Shown piece after piece: positions 52,146-61,018 of a stretch of DNA of 64,000 nucleotides. Below the pieces are notes generated by a model that ran no database searches, was not told the origin of the DNA, and worked only from the letters and a program-made list of their open reading frames with translations. Where the stretch lies: contig NC_011830.1 in NCBI RefSeq assembly GCF_000021925.1, positions 3,693,001-3,757,000 of the forward strand, given 5' to 3'. The stretch's first letter is position 1. Every line of letters begins with the position of its first letter. This DNA is from Desulfitobacterium hafniense DCB-2. GTDB lineage: Bacteria; Bacillota; Desulfitobacteriia; Desulfitobacteriales; Desulfitobacteriaceae. The position numbers and the translations under genes are program-made.

Positions 52146-52655
52146 CTAAATTAAGAAAAGAACTACAGCGGCTCCTCCCAAAAACCCGAGATAGGACCAC
52201 ATCTTGGCTTGTTTCTCAGACCATTGGGCTGCATGTTCTTTGACAAGGGAAACTTGTTGTTTGACCAACTCGATTTGCTTATGCTGTTCTTGGCGATCAG
52301 AGCGTCCCAGACCTTTGCCTACGTCTTTTATCACCTGCCAATCCTCAGTTTTTAAGCAAAAATTCTTCTTTTGCTGTTCAATGGTCTCGTTCCAAGCACC
52401 ATAGGCCCCTTCACCCTTATGCAACCGCTCTGACAATTCGGCAAAAAAGCCGGACCATGCTCCATCGGTTCTATCCCTTAGAATTGAAAAGGCTTCCGGC
52501 AGTGGAGTATTTCCCCAAAAAATCTCCGTATCAAGAAGGGTCAGAGCCGTCAGGCACTCCCGCAATTCCACCGGTCTTTTACGGATGCGTGCGGCACTAT
52601 AAAGCCCCAGACTGCCACAACCTATAATCATTAAGAGAGCACCTACCCAAATCAA
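52146..52655 (-). CDS. spoIIIAB: Stage III sporulation protein AB
   Basis: A 169-aa protein with helices at each end (WVGALLMIIGCGSLGLYSAA and WSYLGFLGGAAVVLFLI) and a GspF/PilC-like helical middle with the phrase LRECLTALTLLDTEIFWGNT. It overlaps spoIIIAA by 4 bases, so the two are coupled. Confidence 0.94.
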   Translation of the reverse strand: MIWVGALLMIIGCGSLGLYSAARIRKRPVELRECLTALTLLDTEIFWGNTPLPEAFSILRDRTDGAWSGFFAELSERLHKGEGAYGAWNETIEQQKKNFCLKTEDWQVIKDVGKGLGRSDRQEQHKQIELVKQQVSLVKEHAAQWSEKQAKMWSYLGFLGGAAVVLFLI

Positions 52656-53737
52656 AGAGCATCCCCCCTTACCATCTCTTTATGAACTCTATCCGTCGGA
52701 GCCAAAACGATAATCTCTTCAACAGTTCCGGGCCCCTGGCGGCGACTGAGCACCACCACCCGTTCAAAAACCCCGAATTCAAACAATGCTTTTAAGGTGG
52801 GACGCCTCAATGCTTCGCTCATAGTGGCTGCGTGGGCGGTGCTGAGAATCTTCACCCCCGTCCTCAAAGCATCCAGGACGGCCTCCACATCTTCAGGATG
52901 TCCCAGCTCATCCACCGCCACCACCTGAGGAGCCATGGAGCGGATGAGCATATTGATCCCCATCCGTTTCGGACAACCATCCAGAATATCGGTACGGCAC
53001 CCTAAGTTATAGGCAGGAATCCCCTGCCACATACCGGCCAATTCCCTCCGTTCATCCACCACCCCTACGGTCTGACCCGGCAGGTTAAGTGCAGGGCTGC
53101 CATCGCTGAGCCTGCGGATTAAATCCCTCAGCAAAGTGGTCTTTCCTGCCCGCGGCGGTGAAAGAATTAAGGTATGATGCAGAGTCCCTTCCTTTGTTAA
53201 AAGCTTGGGTAAAATGAGCTCTGCTTTGCCTTCGACAGCTTTGGCCAGGCGGATATTTAAAGCTGAAATATGCTTCAGAGTCTGCACTTCCCCCTGTTTC
53301 ATGATGGCTTCACCTGTAATTCCAACCCGGTGCCCCCCAGGCAAAGTGATAAACCCCTGCTTCATTTCCTCTTCGGCAGCATAGAGAGAACTTTGGGTCA
53401 TCCGCTCCAAGGCCTGTAAAACATCTTCACGCTGAACCCGGTACCCCTTTTCCGCCGCAACAGTCCGACCTTGTTCATCAATAAACAGCTCTCGATGATG
53501 TCCCAGGATCAAAAGGGGCCGCTCAATGCGCAAGCGGATTTCTTCTATATCTTTGAGAGCTATATCCTGAATCTGCAGAAAAATGCCTGCCAGATTGCTG
53601 CCAAACCAACGTCCAAAATCCTCTGAGGGATTCTTCCCTGCCACTTTTCCCTGATTTATAGAAACAGCCAGGGGTTTGGTTTTGGGTTTAAGTTCGGGAT
53701 TGGGGTTTATGGGATGTAAAGTATAGCGCAGCGACAC
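52652..53737 (-). CDS. spoIIIAA: Stage III sporulation protein AA, secretion-type ATPase
   Basis: A 361-aa ATPase with Walker A SPPRAGKTTLLRDL (near residue 195), a Walker B-like VVAVDELGHPEDVEAV and the segment ERRELAGMWQG. It powers the SpoIIIA-SpoIIQ channel. The start is GTG 53737, with AGGGGG 8 bases upstream. The N-terminal 35 residues are longer than usual and Pro/Lys-rich. A sigma-E-like promoter lies ahead. It is the first of eight operon genes, all present and in order. Confidence 0.95.
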   Translation of the reverse strand: MSLRYTLHPINPNPELKPKTKPLAVSINQGKVAGKNPSEDFGRWFGSNLAGIFLQIQDIALKDIEEIRLRIERPLLILGHHRELFIDEQGRTVAAEKGYRVQREDVLQALERMTQSSLYAAEEEMKQGFITLPGGHRVGITGEAIMKQGEVQTLKHISALNIRLAKAVEGKAELILPKLLTKEGTLHHTLILSPPRAGKTTLLRDLIRRLSDGSPALNLPGQTVGVVDERRELAGMWQGIPAYNLGCRTDILDGCPKRMGINMLIRSMAPQVVAVDELGHPEDVEAVLDALRTGVKILSTAHAATMSEALRRPTLKALFEFGVFERVVVLSRRQGPGTVEEIIVLAPTDRVHKEMVRGDAL

Positions 53738-53759
53738 GGCATTGTCCCCCTTTGTTAAA

Positions 53760-53788
53760 AAGGTATGTCTGTGCCTAAAGTTTTAGAC
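53760..53788 (-). promoter_or_regulatory. Candidate sigma-E promoter of the spoIIIA operon
   Basis: On the minus strand CATACCTT (53760-53767) matches the sigma-E -10 consensus CATACAnT at seven of eight positions. GTCTAAA (53782-53788) is a fair -35, with a 14-base spacer. It sits 23 bases before the GTG start. In Bacillus the spoIIIA operon is driven by sigma-E, so the fit is expected. Confidence 0.55.
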
Positions 53789-53826
53789 ATGCTTTTCTTG
53801 CTTCCCGCCAAAAAACTTGTCCATGG

Positions 53827-54025
53827 GAATCAAAGGTGAATCAAGGGGACAGGTCCCATTTTTCAGATAGCCGACCATGCCGCCGCTCAGGCGACACCAA
53901 TGAAGGATGAAAAAAAGTTAAAAGAGACCCGACCGCCCATTTAAGCTTATCGAGTCTCTTACTTATCACAACAACTGCTTAATTCTAATGAATAATCGTA
54001 CCTGTCCCTTGATTCCCTTTGATTC
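53827..54025. mobile_element. MITE-like element with 28-bp inverted-repeat ends
   Basis: The left end at 53827-53854 begins GAATCAAAGGTGAATCAAGG and ends GGACAGGT. The right end at 54000-54025 is its inverse complement except for two single-base gaps (26 of 28 match). The 145-bp interior has no gene but contains AAGAGAC/GTCTCTT arms that could form a hairpin. The right end overlaps the rnj stop codon by two bases. Non-coding elements with such ends are typically moved by a transposase elsewhere. Confidence 0.55.
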
Positions 54026-55682
54026 AAAACTGCAGCAACACCGGCAAAATCATAGGCCTTCTGCGGGTTTTATCCCAAAGGTACTGGCTTAGGGATTCAT
54101 GGATGGACCCGCGGAGAACCCCCCATTCCCAGCGTTCTTTGTTGATCTGAGTTTCGATACTGGCTGCGACGACTTTCTTCGCCCCTTCCACCAGTTCCTC
54201 TGCTTCCTTCATAAAAGTAAAGCCCCGGGAGATAATATCCGGCCCCGACACTAAAGTGGTGGGAGATCCTTTGCTAAGTGCCGCTACCACCACCACTACC
54301 CCATCCTGGGATAACTGCTGGCGATCTCTCAGGACGATTTGCCCCACATCACCAATTCCCAATCCGTCCACAAAGACGCTGCCGGATTCTACCCGTTCAG
54401 CACATTCCATCTTATCCGTATCGAGAAGAACACGGGTGCCAATTTGAGTGATAGCAATTTTTTTATCATCATACCCCATAAGATTGCCGATCTTGCGGAA
54501 AGCCATTTGATGTCTTACTTCACCATGGTGAGGAATTAAAAATTTCGGCCGGGTTAAGCGGATGATGAGCTTAATCTCTTCTTGATTGGCATGGCCGGAA
54601 ACATGAACCAGTCCCATATCCTTGGTAATGACATCGGCTCCAATCTGGAACAGATGATTAATCGTTCTCCCGATCAGTTTTTCATTGCCTGGAACAGGTG
54701 TGGCTGAGATAACGACAGTATCTCCTGCTGAAACATTCACTTGACGGTGACTTCCGGTAGCCATCCGTGTCAAAGCAGCCAAAGGCTCTCCCTGGCTGCC
54801 CGTGGTAAGGATAAGCAAACGGGAAGGGGATATATCATTCACCGAACTGGTCTCAATCAGCATATCCGGATCAGGAAGGTGCAGATAGCCTAATTCTCTG
54901 GCAGTAGCCACAACCGCTTCCATACTGCGGCCGACCACACATACCTTCCGTTTAAGAAGAGCCGCTGCCTCAAGTGCTTGTTGAATGCGGTGGACATTGG
55001 AAGCAAAGGTAGCCATGATTATTTTTCCCTCGGCCCTGGAAAAAGCATCCATCAGAGTTTTCCCCACCACCTTCTCGGATATGGTGGAGCCGCTGCGCTC
55101 TGCATTGGTCGAATCACAGAGCAAAGCCAACACCCCTTCCTGACCCCAGGCTGCCAATCTTCCCAAATCCATCTCCTGACCATCAATAGGAGTATAATCC
55201 ACTTTAAAATCTCCGGTGTAGATCACCCGCCCCAGGGGAGTCAGAATTCCATAACCTACAGCATCCGGGATACTGTGAGTCACCCTAAATGCTTCAACCT
55301 GGAAGTCCTTTGCTTTAACAGGCTCCCCAGGATCAATGACTCTCAATAAATTTTCCGGGTAACCGCCCCGTTCCCTCAGCTTAGCCCGTACCAAACCCAT
55401 GGTTAATTTCGTGCCGTAAACAGGAGCTTCTAATTTAGGCAGAAGGAAAGGCAGACCACCAATATGATCTTCGTGGCCATGAGTAATGAAAATACCCTGA
55501 ATTTTGTGTTTGCGTTTCTCCAGATAAGTAATATCCGGTATGACAAGATCAATTCCTAACAGTTCATCATCTGGAAATTTGACCCCGCCGTCAATAACAA
55601 TAATGGAGTCCCCATATTCAAAAACCAAAAGATTTTTGCCGATTTCACCGGTTCCCCCTAAAGGAATAATGCTCAATTTCAT
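54024..55682 (-). CDS. rnj: Ribonuclease J
   Basis: A 552-aa metallo-beta-lactamase/beta-CASP nuclease involved in mRNA decay and rRNA maturation. Metal-site motifs are FITHGHEDHIGGLPFLLP and FRVTHSIPDAVGYGI, then IYTGDFKVD; the beta-CASP signature is IMATFASNVHRIQQ, followed by TTGSQGEPLAALTR and HVSGHANQEE. ATG 55682 is chosen, giving KLSIIPLGGTGEIGKN as expected; the 20 codons upstream in the longer frame overlap a hairpin. The last codons overlap the MITE-like repeat. Confidence 0.95.
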   Translation of the reverse strand: MKLSIIPLGGTGEIGKNLLVFEYGDSIIVIDGGVKFPDDELLGIDLVIPDITYLEKRKHKIQGIFITHGHEDHIGGLPFLLPKLEAPVYGTKLTMGLVRAKLRERGGYPENLLRVIDPGEPVKAKDFQVEAFRVTHSIPDAVGYGILTPLGRVIYTGDFKVDYTPIDGQEMDLGRLAAWGQEGVLALLCDSTNAERSGSTISEKVVGKTLMDAFSRAEGKIIMATFASNVHRIQQALEAAALLKRKVCVVGRSMEAVVATARELGYLHLPDPDMLIETSSVNDISPSRLLILTTGSQGEPLAALTRMATGSHRQVNVSAGDTVVISATPVPGNEKLIGRTINHLFQIGADVITKDMGLVHVSGHANQEEIKLIIRLTRPKFLIPHHGEVRHQMAFRKIGNLMGYDDKKIAITQIGTRVLLDTDKMECAERVESGSVFVDGLGIGDVGQIVLRDRQQLSQDGVVVVVAALSKGSPTTLVSGPDIISRGFTFMKEAEELVEGAKKVVAASIETQINKERWEWGVLRGSIHESLSQYLWDKTRRRPMILPVLLQF

Positions 55683-55686
55683 ACAA

Positions 55687-55742
55687 TAAAAAACCCCCTC
55701 TGGTACACCTTTTCTAACAAAAGGTTTCCCTAAAGGAGGCAT
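55687..55742 (-). terminator. Terminator-like hairpin just before the RNase J start
   Basis: An inner stem ACCTTTT/AAAAGGT with a 5-base loop (55707-55713, 55719-55725) and outer CCTC/GAGG pairing is followed on the minus strand by TTTTTT at 55688-55693. The T-run lies within the ribosome-binding site to start spacer of rnj. It may terminate efp transcripts or control rnj read-through. Confidence 0.5.
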
Positions 55743-55775
55743 TATGATTCGGGAATATATGCAGATGTGCTATCT

Positions 55776-56333
55776 TTAAGCCCTTTGGACGTAGTTTCCT
55801 GTACGGGTATCGATGATTAATTTTTCCCCTTCGTTAACAAAGAAGGGAACTTGAACCACGGCGCCGGTCTCCAAGGTGGCCGGCTTAGAACCGCCTGTCG
55901 CTGTATCGCCGCGCACACCAGGTTCGGTATGGGCAACCTCAAGAATGACGGTGTTGGGAAGATCGACGCCAATGACGGTGCCGTTGAAGAAGAGGATACC
56001 CAAATTCATATTCTCTTTGAGATATTTAACTCCATCCCCGATTTGAGCCTCGGTCAAAGAGGTTTGCTCATAGGTCTCATTATCCATAGCCACAAAATGA
56101 TCCCCATCTTTATAAAGATATTGCATTTCACGACGCTCCACATGAGCCTTAGGCACCTTTTCACCTGCATTAAACTTCCGCTCAATGATGCCGCCGGTTT
56201 TGACATTCTTTAATTTCGTTCTCACGAAAGCCGCGCCTTTACCGGGCTTAACGTGCTGAAACTCAATAATTGTATACACATCGTTATCCACTTCAATTGT
56301 TAAACCTGTCTTAAATTCATTGGATGAAATCAT
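55776..56333 (-). CDS. efp: Elongation factor P
   Basis: A 185-aa three-domain protein that relieves ribosome stalling at polyproline. The modification loop reads HVKPGKGAAFVRTKLKN, with the lysine in PGKG. Its last segment, VNEGEKLIIDTRTGNYVQRA, is the usual EF-P C-terminal signature. AGGAGG is 6 bases before ATG 56333. Confidence 0.97.
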   Translation of the reverse strand: MISSNEFKTGLTIEVDNDVYTIIEFQHVKPGKGAAFVRTKLKNVKTGGIIERKFNAGEKVPKAHVERREMQYLYKDGDHFVAMDNETYEQTSLTEAQIGDGVKYLKENMNLGILFFNGTVIGVDLPNTVILEVAHTEPGVRGDTATGGSKPATLETGAVVQVPFFVNEGEKLIIDTRTGNYVQRA

Positions 56334-56481
56334 AATTATCCTCCTAAATATTCATTTTTATGCTGTTTAGCTTATCCCAATCGAACCAAATTTACCACTG
56401 AAAGAAAGTTTCCTATATCCACACAGAGGATAAGTCAGCTAAGCTTGTGAACAAGCAAGCTTCCTATATAATGAACTTTCT

Positions 56482-56919
56482 TCACTTCTGTGTCAAGGCC
56501 TCCAGGGCATAATCCAAAGCTAAGCTATAGCTTTTTCCACCTAAGCCGGAAATTTGCCCACAGCAGACAGGAGCAATGACTGAGGTTTTCCGGAATTCTT
56601 CCCGGGCATGGATATTGGATAAATGGACCTCAATAGCCGGCACCTGAACGCTGGTTATGGCATCCCGAACAGCATAGCTGTAATGAGTCCATGCTCCAGG
56701 ATTAATAATCAAAAAGTCATCCGGTCCCATACTGTGAATCCACTGAATTAACTCCCCTTCGAAATTGGTCTGCTCCACCTGTATAGGGATTCCTGCAGTA
56801 TAAGCCTTATGTAGAAGTTCGTTGTTAATTTCGTCGAGAGTCTGAGTCCCATACTTGTCCGGTTCACGCCGTCCTAGCAAATTCAAATTAGGGCCATGAA
56901 GGACCCAAATCTTTCCCAT
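56482..56919 (-). CDS. aroQ: Type II 3-dehydroquinate dehydratase
   Basis: A 145-aa enzyme of the shikimate pathway. The substrate-binding VLHGPNLNLLGRREPDKYG and catalytic INPGAWTHYSYAVRDA are intact, and VEVHLSNIHAREEFR is seen as IEVHLSNIHAREEFR. ATG 56919 is used because AAGGAA lies 9 bases upstream; a GTG three codons earlier touches that site. The aroQ-efp-spoIIIA order is common in sporulating Clostridia. Confidence 0.96.
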   Translation of the reverse strand: MGKIWVLHGPNLNLLGRREPDKYGTQTLDEINNELLHKAYTAGIPIQVEQTNFEGELIQWIHSMGPDDFLIINPGAWTHYSYAVRDAITSVQVPAIEVHLSNIHAREEFRKTSVIAPVCCGQISGLGGKSYSLALDYALEALTQK

Positions 56920-56997
56920 CGTATCCACTTCCTTAACAGCACGTCATGCACCCCAAAATTTTATCATAATTTCGTTTTTTCCACCAGTGGTCACGAC

Positions 56998-57026
56998 AAA
57001 AAAAACGTAGAGATTAGCCCTCTACG
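56998..57026 (-). terminator. Rho-independent terminator of the pilus/LysM operon
   Basis: CGTAGAG pairs with CTCTACG (57006-57012, 57020-57026) and is followed on the minus strand by eight T residues (56998-57005). It lies about 85 bases past the LysM gene stop, closing the leftward operon before aroQ. Confidence 0.85.
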
Positions 57027-57110
57027 GTGGTCTTTCCCTACGATTGATATGAGATTTTATTCCTAAGAGAAAAGGATATATTGGGAGAATTAAGCTGGTA
57101 GTCCGAACAG

Positions 57111-57677
57111 CTAAAAAACAGGCCGATCCTGGCGCACGTCGGAGTACAGCTCCCTGACTTGAGAAAGCTCCGGTGCATTATTCTGCTGAGCATTCCCCTG
57201 ATTGCCCTGGGTTGTACCACCATTCTGGGCTTCAATACGAGGCCGGTCGCTCATCAGGCGGGGAGAATGAATGATATTAACATTGCTTAACATAATCTGT
57301 ACTTCGCTAGGACCATAAATACCGCAAGGCTGAATCTTACGTATTTCGGTTCTCGGCACGGTGAGATGAATTTCATGAGGAATTCTGCTTTCCCCTATCC
57401 GTTTGATTCTGAACTTTACTCCCTCGACTTCCATCTCCACTTCATCAAGATGATCCCCCGCATACCCTACCCCCTGCTGTGGTGTAATGACGGCATAATG
57501 CTCATTTCCCCCGGGATTCACCGTTCTGGGCAGGTAAACCTTTTGACCGATCTGCAGATAATCCGGGTTCAAGCCCGGATTCGCCAGGCTCCACTCCTCA
57601 CAGGTTCCTCCCCATCTTTGGGCAAGCTGGTAAAAGGTATCTCCCGGTTGAATCACATAATCTTCCACAGGGTCCAC
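57111..57677 (-). CDS. LysM-domain protein
   Basis: A 188-aa protein. The N-terminal 50 residues are a LysM peptidoglycan-binding domain (YVIQPGDTFYQLAQRWG, then GQKVYLPRTVNPG). The middle is a beta-rich region of unknown type, and the C-terminal 45 residues are Gln/Asn-rich. No signal peptide is visible, so its location is unclear. It follows the pilO-like gene by 21 bases, so it may take part in pilus assembly or spore coat/cortex attachment. Confidence 0.82.
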   Translation of the reverse strand: MDPVEDYVIQPGDTFYQLAQRWGGTCEEWSLANPGLNPDYLQIGQKVYLPRTVNPGGNEHYAVITPQQGVGYAGDHLDEVEMEVEGVKFRIKRIGESRIPHEIHLTVPRTEIRKIQPCGIYGPSEVQIMLSNVNIIHSPRLMSDRPRIEAQNGGTTQGNQGNAQQNNAPELSQVRELYSDVRQDRPVF

Positions 57678-57698
57678 CCCCTCTTACCCATCTTATGG

Positions 57699-58202
57699 TC
57701 AGGAGAGATTGTCAGGTTCAAAGAAAAATATCTTTAGCAGAATTTCTCCCTCATTCTTTTCTAAAACTGCTTCTTCCACATAAATACCACCTTCAGATAT
57801 GCCTTCAATACGGGTTAATCCCCTCTCGATCCCTGACCACGTTCCTTGTACTTGTAAACGAATTAAGGCGAAATAGAGAAAAGAAGGATTAACCTCCCCC
57901 TCAAAAATCCCTTCAAGGTGATACGAACGAACAGCTAAATTTTCTTCCCTAAATATCCTAATACATTCATCCATGACCAGAAGCAAATCATCCATCAGCC
58001 AGAGGTCTGAAGCCGCCTCCTTTGCCGGGTTCTGCAGGATGAGTCCTTCCCCATGTTTTATCTCTTGGCGAAGAGCTCCAACCTCTTGTCGGCGAAAAAC
58101 CAATGTCCCCCCGATTAAGCAGAGCAAAATCACCAGAGTTATCAGGGCACTATAGCCGAGCTTGGGAAATTGTCTTCTTAAGCTTTCTTTCGTTTTAATC
58201 AT
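57699..58202 (-). CDS. pilO: PilO-like type IV pilus assembly protein
   Basis: A 167-aa bitopic protein with one N-terminal helix (ALITLVILLCLIGGTLVF), a coiled linker and a small alpha/beta domain. The layout and position after the PilM/PilN gene mark it as PilO-like; sequence conservation is low. It overlaps the preceding gene by 8 bases. Confidence 0.75.
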   Translation of the reverse strand: MIKTKESLRRQFPKLGYSALITLVILLCLIGGTLVFRRQEVGALRQEIKHGEGLILQNPAKEAASDLWLMDDLLLVMDECIRIFREENLAVRSYHLEGIFEGEVNPSFLYFALIRLQVQGTWSGIERGLTRIEGISEGGIYVEEAVLEKNEGEILLKIFFFEPDNLS

Positions 58203-59667
58203 CTTCTTCAGCCTTCAAAACGAATTGAATCGGCATTCCCTCCCTAAATGAATCCTCTAATGAATCCCCTGCCGTTTGATATTTGGCCAATTGGACCTTC
58301 CTCCACCCTAAGGCTTTAAGTTGCTGAAACATTCTTTGAACCTCCAGTGATTCCGTAGCAAGGCCCTGGATTAACAAAGTCCGGCCTTTAATCTCAATTC
58401 GTTCAAGGTAAATCCCCTCAGGTGCATAGGCTGTTAATTCCCTTATCTCCTGCCCAACCGCAGTGGGATTCCCGATAATCCTATCCCATGTTTGCTTTAG
58501 GGCTGTTTCCTTCTCCCTCTCCCAAGTTTGGTTGGCGGTTATTTCACTTAGTCGTTGAGCCTCAACCCGCAAGGTATCAAGGGTCTGTTGGGTGGATACA
58601 AGCATCCTCAAACCATATATATTTACAAGCAATATAAGTCCTGCGATTCCCCACGTAATGCGTTGCTTCTTTTTCTTTAGATTCTCTGTTCTCCAAAAAT
58701 TATTCTGCCCTAGTTTCTCATCTTCAAGGGCCAGCCCCAATACAGCAAGGTATTTTTCCGGGGCATAAGCTGCCAAAGCATTTAAAGGCTGCGAACCCCA
58801 AAAGGCATAAAAGGCCTCATCCACTCCTTGTAAGACCGGAACTTTTCCTCGTACACCCTTAATGTATTCTCCTATTCTTTTCCCTGTTTTTTCAGCCACC
58901 CTGTCCTGACTCCACAGGATTCTCATAAGCTCTGCTTGGTCATGGGGTGAAGAAAGATAGAGCAGCATCCGATGAATCTCATGCTTCCATTCTTCCTCAC
59001 CGAAATATTGAAGGGTGGCGGGAAAGCTGCGAATTATCTCAGGTATCCCTCCCTTATAGAAAATATATTGAATCTGCCCTTCATCTTCCCGAAGAAACAG
59101 AGTATTTCCCTCGGGACCAAAGCCCAATACCCTCCCCCAAGCCAGTTGGGAAAAACATACCTTGTTAATTTCAAAGCCTGCTTTCCGGAAACAAAAAATG
59201 ACTGGAGATAAAACTGAATTCCTTATCCCGGATAAAATCACCCTCAATCTCCGCGACGGCCCTTTTTCCTCTTCAAGAAAGTAATCATAAACCAATTCTT
59301 CTTCAGGAATAGGAATCTCTTCTTCCGCCAAATAGCGAAGGAGCCCAGTACGGTTCCTTTTTTTTACCCAGGGCAGATGATACTCGCGAATAAATTGGTT
59401 CTGGAGAGGTAATCCGATATCAATCTTGGGGTTACGAGGCAATTGGAAATCTATCTTGTATTGCTCAAGGTATCCCTTCAAAATCGACAGGAAGGTATCC
59501 AGGTGAAGAACTTTACCCTGCTTTATCAACCCTTTAGGAAGAGGGGTAATCTCAAACTGAGCAGGTGCCAAAGACCCCTTATCCTTCCCTTTTTGGATAT
59601 ACCAAAGCCAACGCAGTTCATGATCGGTTAGTTCAACACAAACTCGACCTTGCTCGGTAGGCATCAC
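58195..59667 (-). CDS. PilM-PilN-like fusion protein
   Basis: A 490-aa protein. Residues 1-320 form a degenerate actin-like PilM domain (YHLPWVKKRNRTGLLRYLAE, then PIPEEELVYDY). Residues about 337-357 form one helix (ITWGIAGLILLVNIYGLRML), and the rest is a PilN-like coiled coil and ferredoxin-like domain (YAPEGIYLERIEIKG). PilM and PilN are usually separate and bind each other, so the fusion fits. The start may be GTG 59667 or ATG 59664; AAGGA is 8 or 11 bases upstream. Confidence 0.78.
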   Translation of the reverse strand: MMPTEQGRVCVELTDHELRWLWYIQKGKDKGSLAPAQFEITPLPKGLIKQGKVLHLDTFLSILKGYLEQYKIDFQLPRNPKIDIGLPLQNQFIREYHLPWVKKRNRTGLLRYLAEEEIPIPEEELVYDYFLEEEKGPSRRLRVILSGIRNSVLSPVIFCFRKAGFEINKVCFSQLAWGRVLGFGPEGNTLFLREDEGQIQYIFYKGGIPEIIRSFPATLQYFGEEEWKHEIHRMLLYLSSPHDQAELMRILWSQDRVAEKTGKRIGEYIKGVRGKVPVLQGVDEAFYAFWGSQPLNALAAYAPEKYLAVLGLALEDEKLGQNNFWRTENLKKKKQRITWGIAGLILLVNIYGLRMLVSTQQTLDTLRVEAQRLSEITANQTWEREKETALKQTWDRIIGNPTAVGQEIRELTAYAPEGIYLERIEIKGRTLLIQGLATESLEVQRMFQQLKALGWRKVQLAKYQTAGDSLEDSFREGMPIQFVLKAEEDD

Positions 59668-59693
59668 GCATCAAATCCTTCCAATGATCCATA

Positions 59694-60455
59694 TCAAAAC
59701 AGAGAGTAATAAAAAGAAAGGATAGTTTGTCCCCAAAAGAACACAATCCAACCTCCCAGTACCAGATAAGGCCCAAAGGGAATCTGTTCCCTGAAACTTC
59801 TTTTTTCAAAGGACAACATGATAAGTCCGCCTATGGATCCTGTGAAACTGGCGATGAAAACAGCTATTAAAGCTTCCGGAAATCCTAAAAATGCGCTCAA
59901 TCCGGCAATAAGCTTTATATCCCCTAAGCCCATCCCTTCAGGATAGAGCCGAGTGATCATCCAAAACACTCCTCCTACCCCCAGTGCCGTAGCCAGGCTT
60001 TCCCAACCCGATGGGCCCTGGGGCAGCAAAAAACCTGCCACAATACCGACACCCAGTAAAGGAAGAGTGAAAACATCCGGCAGGCGGTAGGTATCCCAAT
60101 CAATAACAGCGAGAACTAAAAGCACAGATATAAAATAAAAGTTTATCCCCAACTCAAGAAATGAGCGGCTGTGATTCACCCAGGCAGCATAAAAATACAG
60201 AGATCCATTGAGCCCCTCGATTAAGGGGTAACGCCATGAAATCTTCTCCCGGCATTGAGCGCACCGTCCCCTCAAAATGAGGAAACTTAGAACCGGAACC
60301 AGTTCCCAGGGGCGAAGATTATGACCACATGCAGGGCAGTGGGAACCAGGGAAAATTATAGATTTTCCCTGGGGAACACGATAAATCACCACATTTAAAA
60401 AACTGCCGATGATCACCCCCAATATTCCGGATAATACACTGAGTTCAATTCCCAC
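59694..60455 (-). CDS. pilD: Prepilin peptidase
   Basis: A 253-aa membrane aspartyl protease that cleaves and methylates prepilins. It has the zinc-finger CPACG and CAQC pairs (SHCPACGHNLRPWELVPVLS, GRCAQCREKISWRYP), and catalytic aspartates in IDWDTYRLPD and the GMGLGDIKLIA motif. Seven or eight helices follow. The cysteines indicate a full methylase-competent form. Confidence 0.96.
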   Translation of the reverse strand: MGIELSVLSGILGVIIGSFLNVVIYRVPQGKSIIFPGSHCPACGHNLRPWELVPVLSFLILRGRCAQCREKISWRYPLIEGLNGSLYFYAAWVNHSRSFLELGINFYFISVLLVLAVIDWDTYRLPDVFTLPLLGVGIVAGFLLPQGPSGWESLATALGVGGVFWMITRLYPEGMGLGDIKLIAGLSAFLGFPEALIAVFIASFTGSIGGLIMLSFEKRSFREQIPFGPYLVLGGWIVFFWGQTILSFYYSLF

Positions 60456-60502
60456 TCTTTTCGTCCTTTCTCATAGTAATGCTGATTTTTTAGCCATCCG
60501 GC

Positions 60503-60991
60503 TTAATTAGCAGAGCTCCAAAGTATATTGGTTAAGTTTGCATCATAGACTCGTACTTCCGCAGCCGAGCCATCAGCAGTGAGGTAGAGCATAATAAGGT
60601 GGGTTTGGGCATTCTCAGGTATGGACCCATTGGTGGCCAATGTTCCTATACCAAAACCTTTTTTGCCTTCAGCCGCTTCCTGTTGTGTGGTATCCACACT
60701 CAATTTAGCGATATATTTTGGGATAAGTACAGGCGCAGAAATGTTTCCTTCATTTCCGGTTACTTCAGTGGATTTGGGATACCTACCATTCTCCACTTGA
60801 TAACGATCTAAAGCGGACTTCACTTGATGGCCTGTAGCAATATCTGAGTTTTTCCGTGCCGCTTCCGAACTTGCACTTACCTTAGGAATGATAATTGCTG
60901 ACAACATAGCTATGATAAAGACTACCATTAGAACTTCGACTAGGGTAAAGCCCCTCTGCGCGTTATCGCTGTTTCCCTGCCCAAAGTGCAT
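60503..60991 (-). CDS. Type IV pilin/pseudopilin
   Basis: A 162-aa prepilin with a 13-residue leader (NAQRG) cut before FTLVEVLMVVFIIAMLSAII, the N-methylated hydrophobic helix with the usual glutamate at +5. A short C-terminal domain has ATGHQVKSALDRYQVENGRYP. It is probably the main pilin or a minor pilin; only one pilin gene is in the window. It lies 48 bases before pilD and 28 after pilC. Confidence 0.92.
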   Translation of the reverse strand: MHFGQGNSDNAQRGFTLVEVLMVVFIIAMLSAIIIPKVSASSEAARKNSDIATGHQVKSALDRYQVENGRYPKSTEVTGNEGNISAPVLIPKYIAKLSVDTTQQEAAEGKKGFGIGTLATNGSIPENAQTHLIMLYLTADGSAAEVRVYDANLTNILWSSAN

Positions 60992-61018
60992 TATATCCTA
61001 CTCTCCTTTTATTATTTC

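Noticed and set aside
56440..56462. GCTTG/CAAGC hairpin between aroQ and efp as a terminator
   Set aside because: The stem is short and not followed by a T-run on the minus strand; aroQ and efp may simply be co-transcribed.
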